Source: Drosophila persimilis
Taxonomy: Eukaryota > Arthropoda > Insecta > Diptera > Drosophilidae
Length of the DNA: 64,000 bases
Reading direction: 5' to 3'
Assembly (NCBI RefSeq): GCF_003286085.1
Contig: NW_020825359.1
Span: forward strand, 781,501 to 845,500
Below, piece after piece: positions 1 to 12,500 of this stretch. Below the pieces are notes generated by a model. It made no database searches. It was not told the DNA's origin and saw only the letters and a list, made by a program, of their open reading frames with translations. The position numbers and the translations under genes were made by a program. The first letter of the stretch is position 1. Every line of letters starts with the position of its first letter.

Positions 1-1031
1 ATAAAGTATATATATTCTTGATCAGCATCAATAGCCGAGTCGATTGAGCCATGTCTGTCTGTCCGTCTGTCCGTCTGTCCGTCCGTCCGTCTGTCCGTCT
101 GTCCGTCCCCTTCAGCGCCTAATGCTCAAAGACTATAAGAGCTAGAGCAACGATGTTTTGGATCCAGACTTCTGTGATATGTCACTGCTCCAAAAATATT
201 TCAAAACTTTGCCCCGCCCACTTCCGCCCCCACAAAGGGCGAAAATCTGTGGCATCCACAATTTTGACGATACGAGAAAACTAAAAACGCAGAATCGTAG
301 AAGATGACTATATCTTCTAGAGTGCAAAATCTGAACCAGATCGTATAATTATTACAGCCAGAATCACGAAAACAATTTCACTCTTTCTCGCTCTGTCTCA
401 CTCTAACACACAGGTTTCATGGTCGGTTTTGCCAATTGCAAAATATGAGTTCAAGGATCTCAGAACCTATAAAAGCCAGAGCAACCAAATTTGGTATCCA
501 CACTCCTGTGATATCGGACCTTGACCGTTTCCTGTCCAAATTTCGCCACACCCCCTTCCGCCCCCGCAAAGGACGAAAATCTGAGGCAACCACAAATCTC
601 AGAGACTATTAAGGCTAGAGTAACCAAATTTGGTACACACACTCCTTTAAGATGTCACTATAAAACGTATATCTCAGAATTTCGCCCCACCCCCATCCGC
701 CCCCACAAAGGACGAAAATCTGTTGCATCCACAATATTGCAGATTTGAGAAAACTAAAAACGCAGAATCATAGATAATAACCATATCTATCAGGTTGCTG
801 AATCTGGATCAGATCAGATCATTTTCATAGCCAAAAGGAGCAAATCAATTTGCACTGGCTACGCAGCGCCCGACGTCACGCTCAGACTGATTTTCTGTCT
901 CTCTCGCACGCACTCTTTGTCGTGTCGTTAAATATTAGCGGCGTCTGCCGGAGGAGAGCCATACTGACTTAGTATCGGGTATAACCGTAGAGTTGCGGTG
1001 TCCGCAGCAACTCACAACGTTCCCCCTCGTT
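1..1031 (+). mobile_element. ISY/DINE-1-like non-autonomous Helitron, copy 1 (5' truncated by window edge)
   Basis: The first bases match position 1575 onward of the second copy, so about 90 bp of the 5' end lie outside the window. The copy has the hallmarks of the obscura-group ISY/SGM branch of DINE-1: the TATAAAGTATATATATTC block, the GAGTCGATTGAGCC block, a TCTGTCCG run, and several diverged internal repeats of an ATCTCAGAGACTAT block. Near the 3' end a hairpin (AGTTGC / GCAACT, about 993-1014) precedes the CCCCTCG end at about 1029. It has no coding capacity. Family identity is from remembered consensus features; the exact ends were judged by where copies 1 and 2 stop matching. Confidence 0.8.
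53..108 (+). repeat. TCTG/TCCG simple-repeat run inside Helitron copy 1
   Basis: This is an imperfect tandem run of TCTG and TCCG tetramers, typical of the 5' part of DINE-1-like elements. Copies 2 and 3 have the same run at about 1628-1683 and 3903-3936 with different lengths, as expected of a variable microsatellite carried by the element. Confidence 0.85.
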
Positions 1032-1482
1032 TTTTTTAAGATTTTGGGTGGTAATAGCGTTTCTGTGAACGCCAAACATATTCTCTGGAGTCTATCTGAC
1101 CATAAAATACCAGTTTTCTTTCATCAACCGAAATAGTGTATCGTCACGGTGACACAGGCCAGTCCCTATGCGTTTTTCAAAAAAACATATAATGTCAGTT
1201 AGTTAGCTTCTCGAGAAAACAGAAATACATGGTACAAGGGAATTTTTTTTTTGCGTCTGAGGTTTGTTTATATAAGAGCGTGATTAAAAAAAACCAGAAG
1301 TCTGTCAAGGTAAAATTCTGGGATCTTGTCGGCCAGTTTCAATCACAGCCATGAGAAGCGGTGACGCGGAAAAGACATTTCCTCTAAAGCGAAAAGTTTC
1401 AGCTAATATTTTGTACTTGGGAGAGCCACTATCGCACACTACAGCTGAGCTAAAGAAGCTTTCAAATTAGATCTAAACTATT
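1032..1482. other. Spacer between two Helitron copies, no gene identified
   Basis: About 450 bp separate the 3' end of copy 1 from the 5' end of copy 2. They include an open plus-strand stretch at about 1285-1470 with an ATG at 1351 and stop at 1468-1470 (39 codons from the ATG). I do not recognise the encoded peptide. It could be a relic of another transposon or of a host gene. Confidence 0.4.
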
Positions 1483-2825
1483 TATACCCGATACTCAAAA
1501 TGAGTATTGGGGTATATTAGATTTGTGGTAAAAGTGGATGTGTGTAACGTCCAGAAGGAATCGTTTCCGACCCCATAAAGTATATATATTCTTGATCAGC
1601 ATCAATAGCCGAGTCGATTGAGCCATGTCTGTCTGTCCGTCTGTCCGTCCGTCCGTCTGTCCGTCCGTCCATCTGTCCGTCCCCTTCAGCGCCTAATGCT
1701 CAAAGACTATAAGAGCTAGAGCAACGATGTTTTGGATCCAGACTTCTGTGATATGTCACTGCTACAAAAATATTTCAAAACTTCGCCCCGCCCACTTCCG
1801 CCCACACAAAAGACGAAAATCTGTGGCATCCACAATTTTAAAGATACGAGAAAACCAAAAACGCAGAATCGTAGAGAATGACCATATCTTTTAGACTGCG
1901 GAACCTGAATTGGAGCGTATTATTATTATAGCCAGCATCAAGAAAACAATTTCATTTTTTCTCGCCCTGTCTCTCTCTAACACACACGTAGCATAGGCGG
2001 CTTTGCTTAGAGTAAAACATTAGCGCCTAGATCTCAGAGACTATAAAAGCTAGTGCAACCAAATTTGGTATCCACACTCCTAATATATCGGACCGATACG
2101 AGTTTGTTTCAAAATTTCGCCACACCCCCTTCCGCCCCCGCAAAGGATGCAAATCTGGGGATATTCACAAATCTCAGAGACTATTAAAGCTAGAGTAACC
2201 AAATTTAGTATCCACATTAGCGCCTAGATCTCAGAGACTATAAAAGCTAGTGCAACCAAATTTGGTATCCACACTCCTAATATATCGGACCGAGACGAGT
2301 TTGTTTCAAAATTTCGCCACACCTCCTTCCGCCCCCGCAAAGGATGTAAATCTGGGGATATTCACAAATCTCAGAGACTATTAAAGCTAGAGTAACCAAA
2401 TTTAGTATCCGCACTCCTGTTAGATCTCACTATAAAACGACTATCTCAAAATTTCGCCCCACCCCCTTCCGCCCCCACAAAGGACGAAAATCTGTTGCAT
2501 CCACAATATTGCAGTTTTGAGAAAACTAAATTAAACAGAAGAGAAAACAGAATCGCAGAATCATAGATAATGACCATATCTATCAGATTGCTGAATCTGG
2601 ATCAGATCAGATCATTTTTATAGCCAAAGGAAACAAATCAATTTGCAGTGGCTACGCAGCGCGTGACGTCACGCTCAGACTGATTTTCTGTCTCCCTCGC
2701 ACGCACTCTTTGTCGTGTCGTTTAATATTAGCGCCGTCTGCCGGAGGAGAGCCATTCTGACTTAGTATCGGGTATAACTGTAGAGTTGCGGTGTCCGCAG
2801 CAACTCACAACGTTCCCCCTCGTTT
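1483..2825 (+). mobile_element. ISY/DINE-1-like non-autonomous Helitron, copy 2 (apparently full length)
   Basis: The copy begins with a near-perfect palindrome (1483-1516, TATACCC...GGGGTATA) and ends with the same hairpin and CCCCTCG terminus as copy 1, followed by TTTT. It is longer than copy 1 because of an internal 197-bp tandem duplication. It is non-coding. The two complete 3' ends in this window define the terminus by comparison alone. Confidence 0.82.
2019..2412 (+). repeat. 197-bp tandem duplication inside Helitron copy 2
   Basis: The segment starting ATTAGCGCCTAGATCTCAGA at 2019 is repeated from 2216 with only a few changes (for example GATACG versus GAGACG and GCAAAT versus GTAAAT). 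Copies 1 and 3 lack the second unit, so the duplication arose in or shortly before this copy. Confidence 0.85.
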
Positions 2826-3759
2826 TATACAACATATGTAGTTCAAAGTATATAGTTTTCTTTATGGATCTAAAAATCCTTTTTTGGAATCGGACTGATC
2901 GATCCATATCCATATCATAAAGGTTCCATAGGACCCATTGGTTTTTTGAGATAATCCTACTGAAACTTCTTATATGTATAATTATTAATTATTATACATA
3001 TTACACATACATTACATGTGCTTTTATGAATAACAAAAATTTTCAAAATCGGACCAATACATCAAATGTAAGTGGTTTGGGTTCAATTTTATGGTTTTTG
3101 TTGAAAAATAAGTATTATAGAACAATTCCTTTTGGAATCGGATCTACAAAATCAGATTGGGATGTTTTGAGTCATTTCAAAGACATGAGAACGAACCTTC
3201 GCATTCGGAAGTGATCCGAATCTGAGTGAAGGAAGGATTCGTATGGACCGATATAATTAAAGGGGGCTTGAGTATAGCTGTGATATAATAAATACTGCGG
3301 ATTTATGAAGGCCTCTCATATTTACACGCCAAAAGGCTGGTCGATTTATATACCGATATTTGTATACAAAATTGCCTCAGTTTTGAACCATCACACATCG
3401 CAATCTACCGAAGCAATCACTTTGGTTAGTGAGAATAATAGAGATCAGCGAACGTCGTTTTTCTGAGATAGAAACCCGATATGACGGTATTATATGAACT
3501 CTTGTCTTAGGACAAATGTATTCAAAATTAATTGAACAATTTGTAACATATAACATATTAATCAGATCAGTGACGCGTGCCGAAACGAAGACATGCCGTA
3601 GTACCAAAATATTGATTGTAGATAGACACATTTTTATCTGGTATTTTGTTAGCATCTCAGCGACAGAATTGAATAAGAATTCGTAAAGATCGTTTTTGGT
3701 ACAAAATGTTCTAGTGTTCATCAGATAATTGTTACCCCTGGTAACACTAGGCTGTTTTT
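2826..3759. other. AT-rich stretch between Helitron copies, no confident gene
   Basis: This is AT-rich sequence with an open minus-strand frame of 132 codons at 3377-3775, whose first codons lie in the start of Helitron copy 3. I recognise no domain in it. The frame may be a chance opening or a decayed gene or transposon fragment. Confidence 0.4.
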
Positions 3760-4205
3760 TATACCCGATACTCAAAATGTGTATTGGGGTATATTAGATT
3801 TGTGGTAAAAGTGGATGTGTGTAACGTCCAGAAGGAATCGTTTCCGACCCTATAAAGTATATATATTCTTGATCAGCATCAATAGCCGAGTCGATTGAGC
3901 CCTGTCTGTCTGTCCGTCCGTCCGTCTGTCCGTCCCCTTCAGCGCCTAATGCTCAAAGACTATAAGAACTAGAGCAACGATGTTTTGGATCCAGACTTCT
4001 GTGATATGTCACTGCTACAAAAATATTTCAAAACTTCGCCTTCCACTTCCGCCCCCACAAAGGGCGAAAATCTGTGGCATCCACAATTTTAAAGATACGA
4101 GAAAACCAAAAACGCAGAATCGTAGAGAATGACCATATCTTTTAGACTGCAGAATCTGAATTGGATCGTATTATTATTATAGCCAGCATCAAGAAAACAA
4201 TTTAA
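3760..4205 (+). mobile_element. ISY/DINE-1-like Helitron, copy 3 (3' truncated)
   Basis: The copy starts with the same TATACCCGATACTCAAAATG sequence as copy 2 and matches it up to the AGCCAGCATCAAGAAAACAA block, then homology stops at about 4205. The 3' hairpin and terminus are absent. Confidence 0.8.
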
Positions 4206-5807
4206 TTTTTTACTGTTTCGGCTGATTAAGTGTGGGTAGAACATTTTTTATTTCTAACAATTACTCGTCATAATTTTCACAGTGTTAATCCAATGATTTT
4301 TATGGATTGAGATGATAAAAGCACTCGAGTTTAGAATAGACAATCTGAAATTTGTATTGCCATCTGTACGATATTTTTATCGCGGTTCAAGCCTATTGAA
4401 TTCCAATAAGATTTTCCAGGAACGAAAGATCTGCAAGCAATCTGCAGGCAATTACAAAAAAATTTGCCGTTAGAGAAATTTGTATTTCTGCTCATCAGTG
4501 ATCACACTATTTTAATAATTCAAATTCCAAACGTCCTCTGTGTCAAGTTTTCCAGAAACAAGGCGTCTACAGTCAAACATTATGCAAAAACTATTTTTTA
4601 TGTGTTTGCTGTTTAGTTGCTTATTTTCTGCTCATCAGTAATTACACTTTTTCCACATTCCAAGTTCCAATTTTAAATTTCCTTTCCGCCAAATTTTCCG
4701 CGAGTGGCAACAAAATTTTAGTCAGTTGAGATTTGTGCAGGGCCTTCGATTATCACGAGGTGCCAAATGTGGAGGATGGTGTTGCCCGTCTCCTCGATGC
4801 TTATTATTTTTTTCGTAGACATTTTAAGATTTAAATTGTTTACAATGCTCCCATCGTGCATTCTGTCGATCTCTCTAATACGGATATGCAAAAAGCAACG
4901 AGTGCTTAACTGACACTCAAATTTCAGTATATTTGTGTAGTTTAGGTGTTGTAGCATAAACAATTAATGCTCACAATTTTTCTATTCCTGGGCCGACGAA
5001 TTTAATAGCAATTATCAGGTACATACCAATAGCTTTCCTTGGCAGAAACAAATGTTAATTTCCATTGGTGTATACTTGAAGCTCTTCTTCCGTCATTGGG
5101 AAAATTTAACTTGCGGGTAATTCTGCTCCATGCCAAAAATCGAGTGTGGCATCACATTTTTAAAGCTTAAAGCAGTGACGCATTTCAGAAATATCAAGAT
5201 GTTTTGCGCCAAATATATATATATATTTTTTAACATTTTCAGCATTGATTAATTTTTTTCTTCCAGCGGTGGACATCCTACCACATCCACTTTAGGTATG
5301 GCGACCTCGCTGCGTCAAACTAAGTTGCTATGGACAGTGCACAGAGCGCTGCCGACTTTTGATTTATAGTCGTCAGTTACTATTCACTATTCAGATTATA
5401 TATATAATCTTATGATTAACGTTACTTCAACATTTTTTTGCGAAACGAAAATAGTTACGAATCGACTGTCAAATCGCAAAAGTGCGTGCTCCGGTTGCCG
5501 CAAATCGTAAGATTCTACCAAATCGCAAATATCACATAAATACCAATTTTTGTGAGCGGGAAATTCCTTTGGTCTGAGTTGTGCAATCTAATAAATAAGA
5601 TTAATTCTATAATTTTGCCGTTTCGGGTAGCTCGTATCTTCAAAATTGTGTCAATAACCAGATGGACGGACCAACGGACAAATTAATATGTCTATATTGG
5701 TATAAACTTCATAGTGCGGAAACGCATTCTGTTAAATACATTTAATTTCCGCTTTCCAATGTTTCAACAAAATAATAAATTATCGGAAGACAATGTGGTA
5801 CAGATTT
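4206..5807. other. Repeat-flanking non-coding DNA, no gene seen
   Basis: This is AT-rich sequence without a long open frame or recognised motif. It lies between recognisable Helitron pieces and is probably old transposon-rich DNA, but no family could be named. Confidence 0.4.
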
Positions 5808-5905
5808 TAGAGACTATTAGAGCTTGAGCAACCAAATTTAGTATCCACACTCCAGATAAATCTCACCGTTAGTTTATTTCAAAATTTCCTTTCCGACCCA
5901 CAAAA
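5808..5905 (+). mobile_element. Diverged internal fragment of an ISY-like Helitron
   Basis: The stretch beginning TTTTAGAGACTATTAGAGC, with CAACCAAATTTAGTATCCAC and a degenerate CCGACCCACAAA block, matches the middle of copies 1-3 at low identity. No ends are present. Confidence 0.6.
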
Positions 5906-5962
5906 AACGAAAAGTCAAAAAGCGCACCGAACGAAAAGCGAAGAAAAACCTAGAAGCGGCCT

Positions 5963-6113
5963 AACAGTGATCGCAGAGAACCAGCCATCTTTTTTCTTCT
6001 CTCTGAACATTTTTTGGTTAGGTTGAAGCATACGAACAGCAAGAAAGAGACCAAACAGTGATCGCAGAGGACAAGCCATCTTTTTTCTTCTCCCTGAACA
6101 TTTTTTGGAAACA
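5963..6113 (+). repeat. 91-bp direct repeat (about 1.7 units)
   Basis: AACAGTGATCGCAGAG followed by CAGCCATC-like sequence and a CTGAACATTTTTTGG block occurs at 5963 and again at 6054, a 91-bp period. It is not related to the Helitron units. No coding function is apparent. Confidence 0.7.
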
Positions 6114-7795
6114 TTTTTTGCCCATTGCACTGAGCCACTCTGAATACTCTGACACGAACAAACTAACCAATGCAGAGAGCACTAAAATCTTGGAATTCTT
6201 CGCAAAATGAAGGATCTATCGCGCACACATATGTATGTATGAAGAACTCCGACGCAAAAAAAAAACCCAGCACGAGCACATCAAGCGACGACACACAGAA
6301 ATTTTTCAGTAAATTCCCTCAGAGGAGCACTAAAAGTCGTATTCTCTTTTTGTTTACCATGGGAACTGTAGCAACAAAGACTTACCAGAGTTTTTCTTAC
6401 TTAATAAAATTTTTCTGAACGAATATTATTTTATATTATTTTCCGATGCTCTCACGTCAAAAGTAGTCAGTCGAATGAAAATTTATTTGTTCGTCGCCAA
6501 CCAGTTTTTGAGCGACGTCGCACACACATAAACAGTTCACATATTCACATATGTCAACTGTGTGGCAGTCCAACGGACTACGGCGAATTGAATTCACCGC
6601 AAATGTCGGCACAGTATCCGATATTTTCACTTCTGTCGATGGGGCTGTTCTTCTGTACTGTATATGTATTCCAACTAAAAATATCGATGTTTGAGAAAAA
6701 ACATCGATGTGTACACCCTAGAATCGATGTTTCTCCAGCTCTAATTTAAACACTTCAAGACCTCCAAAGCGAAAATTCTGATTTGTATTAATTATTGAAT
6801 TTTCATATATATTTTTATATATATAATTCTATATTGAGAATTCACAAAGAAACCCCAAAAAAAAAAAAATTATTTTGATATATTCGCAAACTGATCACAT
6901 TGTGAGGCTAAGTGGTGCTGCATACATACAAACAAGAGCGACTGTACGTGTTTTGAGTTCGTATGTACCTGTCTATGGGTGCAAATAGGTGTAAACAGCC
7001 GCAACGGTGAAAATAACAGAATGGGTCGTGAAGGAGAACGTAAGTATATGTACATTCATTGCACATAAATATGGATGTACATAACCTTCAGTACCAGTAC
7101 CAGTACCAGTACCAGTACCAGTATCAGTACCAGAGGTGGAAGTTGGCAACGCATACGAACTTAACCAGAGAAAACGAAAGAGCCAGTTGTCCCCCTATGA
7201 AGTCGCACTAGTGCCAAGTAGGAAAGTACATTGATAGTAAGTATTTTGCACTTGTATGTGCATATAAGTACTTATGTAGATGCATACGTTCAAAGTCGCG
7301 TTATTGAAGGGTAAGTATACATACATACATATATACAAACATATGTACGTAGCGATGAGTGCCAAAGGAGACTGCAAGATTTAACAAAACAGATTTTTAT
7401 TGATAATGTACACTTCATTGTGGCCATCACGTCATACATACACACACAATACATAAGTAAGTACACAAATTCCACGCTCGGCCAGCGCTCGTTCACACAT
7501 TGGCGCTGGGAAGAGAGTAGTTGCGTTTGTGTGTTCGAGTGTGGGAGACCGAGAGACCGAGAGACCGCTCTCCCGCTTAAGACTAAGTACTTTTAAACGA
7601 AATAAAGAATCAATAATAATAGTAATAATAGTTACAAAAAAAAACCACGCGCAATTGATCTTTCACTAACTCTATATGGTGATCCCACTGTAGGACTTAT
7701 ATACATAAGTCCAAAATAGAGATGATCTTCCGCAATTACATCTGCACGTACTTCTATAATGCACTGCACGTACTTCACATATGTAGGTATGTATT
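6114..7795. other. Non-coding DNA downstream of the MFS gene
   Basis: This is intergenic sequence rich in TATG/CATA microsatellite-like runs. It includes a CAGTAC hexamer array (7089-7133) and three ATCGATGT boxes at about 6684-6731. No gene is visible. The 3' UTR of the minus-strand transporter probably enters this region from 7795 downward. Confidence 0.5.
7089..7133 (+). repeat. CAGTAC hexanucleotide microsatellite
   Basis: About seven tandem copies of CAGTAC, one of them interrupted (CAGTATCAG). Confidence 0.85.
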
Positions 7796-9508
7796 CTACA
7801 GTCTACTGCTCTCCGCACCGTTCTGGCGCGCCGGAGTCGATTGTGACTTGTCGTAGCCGTTGCCGCTGGACATCTGCAGGTGCTGCGGCAGCTGTGTAGG
7901 ACGTCCGTTGGCGGAGGGCAGAGTCGCTTCGTCGACGGTGAACACGGAGTTGTCGTGTCCGTGCATGTGGCGGGTGTTGAGCACAGCCTCCGGATGGATC
8001 TTCGAGGATGACTCGACCGAGGACTCTTGTCTTGCCGGCTCGGGCTTGCCCTCGAGCAAGAAGCAGGTGATGAAGAAAAGTATGGAGCCTGTAAAGGAAA
8101 GGAGTAGGTGTTTAAAAATAAGAGGCACCGTCATCCTCACGGGTAAGATCACGAGTCAAAAAGTCAACTTACTAATGCCATAGAAGCCCGCGTAGAAGAT
8201 CATGATCGAGCCACGATAGCCGAGCACCTTGGCAACGGGATCCACCAGAATGGGCAGATTACCGCCAATATTGTTCATCACAAACAGGAAGACGCCAATG
8301 GTCGAGGATCGGACTCGGAGCGGGACAATTTCGACGACAATGGCAAAAACAATGCCGAACCACATTTCGGCGAAGAAGTAGCTCAGGCCGAGGGTGATCA
8401 TGGCCCACAATGGGTCGAAGTAGACCGAACCAAAGGCCGGTAATGTGGCAATCAGCTGGCTTACAGCCAGCACAAAGGCGCGTGATCGGATTCCCATCTT
8501 GGCGACAATCTTGTCGGAAACAATGCCACCAACAACCACACCCACGCTGCCAATGCCAATGGTGACCCCGAACAGCCACCAGCCTAGATCCACATCGGGG
8601 AAGTACGTGTTGTAGTACAGGTCTGCGTTGTAGGCGAAGGTCATCCCTCCACAGTGACGGATGGAGGCGGCTATCATCAGCATGATCATAGCGGGATTCT
8701 TGATCACCTGCCACAGGCTGATCGGCTTGCCGCTGGCCGTCTGTCGATCGACCTCGCCAATAGACTTGCGCTCCGGCTCTCGCAGAGTAGTGCCCGTTAG
8801 TGCCGCCACGATCACCGCCAGCACTCCGGCACCCAGGTAGCATACACGCCAACCCAGATTCCAGAAGTTCGCTTTGGTGATGTAGCGACCCACGGGGAAG
8901 GCAATGCCGTATCCCCCGTAAATGCCCCAGTTGAAGATCGCCATGACCAGAGCGCGCTTGTCCTCGGGAAAGATGTCCGACATGATGCCAGTCGCCAGGG
9001 GATTGCAGCCAGACTCCCCGGCGGCCATCACCATACGCAGCAGCACCAGTTGCCAGTACTCCTTAACGATGCCCTGAAGGATTATCGCGATGCCGAAGAT
9101 CACCGTGCAGGCGGTCAGCATTTTGACGCGATTGTACTTGTCGGCCGCAAAGCCCATGAAGACACCCGCTATGGTGAAGATCAGAATGAAGGTGGGTCCG
9201 GCAAGGATCTGGTAATCGATGCCTAGACCATTGTAGTTCCACTCGCAGTACCCAGTGCCGTTGAAGTCGAGGTCGTGGCAGCTGCTCTCGTTGCCCACCG
9301 CAGAACACTGCATTGGCAACTCGTGGCGGTTGAAGAGGGAACTGTTCTGTTGACAGGCATGATCGCCGTAGTCCAGCTCTATGGCCGTCTGCTTGGAGGT
9401 CACTCCGATGAGATAGTGGCCCAACTCGCCCAGGATATAGCCAACGGTGAGTATGCCCAGCACGTACGAGTTGTAAAAACCGCTTAGTTTCTCCAGAATG
9501 GGTATCAT
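7796..9508 (-). CDS. Major facilitator superfamily transporter (spinster-like resemblance, substrate unknown)
   Basis: Two coding exons are clear: 9508-8173 and 8088-7796, with an 84-bp GT-AG intron (donor GTAAGT). They give 542 residues from the ATG at 9508. That ATG lies 25 bases inside an exon whose 5' edge is an acceptor at 9533, so a further upstream exon exists; it is either leader or adds a short N-terminus. The protein has a first membrane helix near residues 14-36, then a long loop with several cysteines and NxS/T sites (NSS, NES, NGT). The MFS loop motif GFAADKYNR follows, then GESGCNP and about nine more hydrophobic segments. The C-terminal 80 residues are polar and probably cytoplasmic. 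The GESGCNP region and the RALVMAIFN stretch resemble spinster-type transporters, but the long first loop is more like SLC22. Subfamily and substrate are therefore open. Confidence 0.85.
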
Positions 9509-9533
9509 CTTCAGGCCGTTGTATGGAATATAC

Positions 9534-12500
9534 CTGCAAGAGGAAAAGACAGGAAGATAATGTCGATCAGTTGCAGTTCTAAAATGTATTGCATTACTCA
9601 GTGTGTATTGTAAGCCCATAGACATGACTATTTTAAAGAGTTTGAGGTATTGCATCAAACCGACCACAGACATGGATTTCTGACTTACAACAATGTAAAC
9701 ATAAACACATTCGTCTATCAAATTAAAGTGGCTGTCTGCCTCGACAGAATACAGTATTCATCGTTTTCAATCAAAGAAGATTGGCGAACGGAGACAGAAA
9801 ATTACCATCAAGTGTCTCTGCATAATGACAAATATTCTGCGAGATCTTAATTAATTGCGACAGGTCACCTCTGTCTTCGATGCAGTACCCCAGCGTCGTG
9901 ACTGGAATTTTGAAAGGTGTTTTGTGGCTCAATTCAGCGCCATCTCTCGCACTGGAACGAAATTGAAGGCAAGTGCGCATGTCCAGTTGCTCCATTGGAA
10001 AATTACTGCTAATTTGTGTACCTCTCAGACCTGATCTTTGTGTGGGGGGACATGATGTAAGCCCTGTCGGAAACTGGTAATCTTTTCGGATCTATCGATT
10101 CTGCCACCTGTAGACCACGTCCAGTCAGCAAGCAAAAGTGCCTTCAACAATTTGGCGTCATATTTTTTCTTGGTTGTTTCTTCTCATTCTGGCAGGCAGC
10201 AAATTAAGTTTTGGCAAACCTCCATTAACCAACCTCCACAACAATCATTGTATAGTGCCGATCTAAAGCTTTGAGAGTTTGGAGCTGTAGCTTGACTTTT
10301 GACAGCCACGGCAACATGCGTATACAAATTCCTTTAATCAATCAAGTTAATTTATTTTCGCTGTTTCTGTCTTTCTTCTTTGTGTCTTACAATTGCCAAC
10401 CAGCGAACAGTCAGAGCCAGGGTCAGTCCCCAGTCCCAAGAATGGCTTTTATCGCTCAGAACATTAGTGCGAGCTCCAGCGAACGAACCCCAGTGCCCAT
10501 GGTAATAGTATCCAACGGATATGCGGCCAAACAAAAGTCGCAAGAATGCGGATGTCTTGGCCAGGCCTGGGCTCTGGTCGCTTGGCCGGGCTATTGCATA
10601 GCTCATAGCTCGCTCTATTCACCATTTAAGCAGTGACTGACTGGTCTGCGCATTGTTTGATTGTTTTGGGGTGAAGAAGGGGGAGGATCGATTCATGCTC
10701 AAAATGCTTACAATGATGTGCCTTTGTGTCTTCATTTCCGAGTTCCCACTCGGCGTTCGGCTCGTTCTGGTTTCGACGGTTATTTTGGCTTGAGCAGCCG
10801 AGTGCAATTTTCATAATAATAGATATTAGCGAATGCTCCAATGGGTAAAGCTCCCCTGACCTTGTTTGTCATATGGGTAGGCTTGGCGTTGGCTCGATCC
10901 AAAGTGACATTTATCGAGCCATAAATAACGCAGATCTGGTATCGAGAGTTCTCATTCAGATTCGATTTTGGCTGGTACTTTGATTGTTGTCGGCTTAGCC
11001 AAATTCCGAGACTTGGCCTTGACATTGGGCTTTTGTCAACATACAGACGCTGAATAGTGTGTGTGTGTGAATGCGTCAACATATTATCTATATGATGGGG
11101 TTGGGACACACACTCCATGCCCCTCCAAGCCATTCTGTGGAAAAGCCTTGGCCCTGGATTGCATCCAAACCGTCAGTGCGTGCGTGTAAATCTTGGTTTC
11201 TACGAGCACATACATACTTATACATATTTCTAGTTCAAAGTCAAGGCGGCATACGCACCGAGACCAGACCAGACCAAAACCGGACATCAGACATCGGACA
11301 TCGGACCACAGACGTGACTTCGGTTTGCTTTGCTTCGGTTCTTTCGCTTTCTTCGGCAAGGTCAGCGGTGTTGCGTTTCGTGTATCGAGTACACCCCTGT
11401 GTGGGTGTTCGAAATCGAATATTGCATTCGGCTTGCAATTGAAGTGGAATTGTTTGAAGCGTTAAACTGAAACTAAAGTGCATTTAATTAATGCCTCAGC
11501 CGCTACGCTACCCGCTCAGTGCCAACTATTGATGCATTTTCAAATGGGTTTTACTGTACTTTGGAGGGCACTGCTGCGAGTGGAAAGCCGCGAGCGCAAC
11601 TGACCTCACGCCCCACCTCATGCCACACGCAATGCCAAATTAGCCTCTCTGTTTGGGAGAATGTTGCAACGCTGATATGACAGCATCGACCCCTGTTCGC
11701 TTATGTTCGTGACAAGATTAGACCAAGAACAGGCCGCGACTGCAACCGCGACGGGAGACTGCGGTCAGGCTTGGCTGCTTGCACTCGACTCTCGAGTCGA
11801 GTCGAAAACTGGACACGGACGTGACTAATGTGTGAATATCTGATAGTCAAGCGCTCTTAAAAACATAGCTACGTGGATGTGGGCGTGCCATGGGGGCCAC
11901 AGCCATTCGTTATCTAAGAGAAATCTTTGGGTCGGGAATGAAATGGTCTAAATGGTCTAAAAGGTAACTACTACAAGTACTTATATTCTCATTTGCTACC
12001 GGTGAACTTTCCAGCCCAGCTTCAGCTTTAGGTCTAGATTTTAATAGGCCTCTTAAATCGGCTATGAAAAGCACTTTGAACAGATGACAAGACAAATGGC
12101 TGGCACTCAAGCATGCCCATTCCATTACTTACACACAATACTACTCGGTACAATTGTATTAACTTGTCTAAAAATGCGGTTTAACAGCGCTTGCACTTGC
12201 ACCCGCACTATCCCCGGTGTCGTGTCGGCTGTAACCGCTGTCAAGGTTAACTTGGCTTTTATGAATGTCTTATAGACAGCGAGAGAGAGGGAGGGGCGAC
12301 GGCAGGCAGAAGCACTAGCGCTGGCCAGATGGTGGCTTGGCATGCAGCTAGATTCTTTGACACTATTCATAATGAACTGTGAATAAATAATCTTAATTAA
12401 ATGCCCAGACCAGACCGGGTCTGGACCAGGCAGGTGTCTCTATTCTTGATTCTCCTCCCATTTGCAATTAGCAGCCACTTAGCCACCGCTGTAGGCAAAT

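Noticed and set aside
53..108. Possible CRISPR-like or regulatory array of TCTGTCCG
   Set aside because: There are no spacers. It is the known simple repeat within DINE-1-type Helitrons.
8259..9539. Alternative frames (197 and 158 codons) over the MFS exon
   Set aside because: They are out-of-frame readings of the transporter exon and contain its shifted residues.
10271..10636. Plus-strand frame with a signal-peptide-like stretch
   Set aside because: The hydrophobic run is followed by sequence without recognisable domains and a frame on the opposite strand is equally open. Nothing supports translation.
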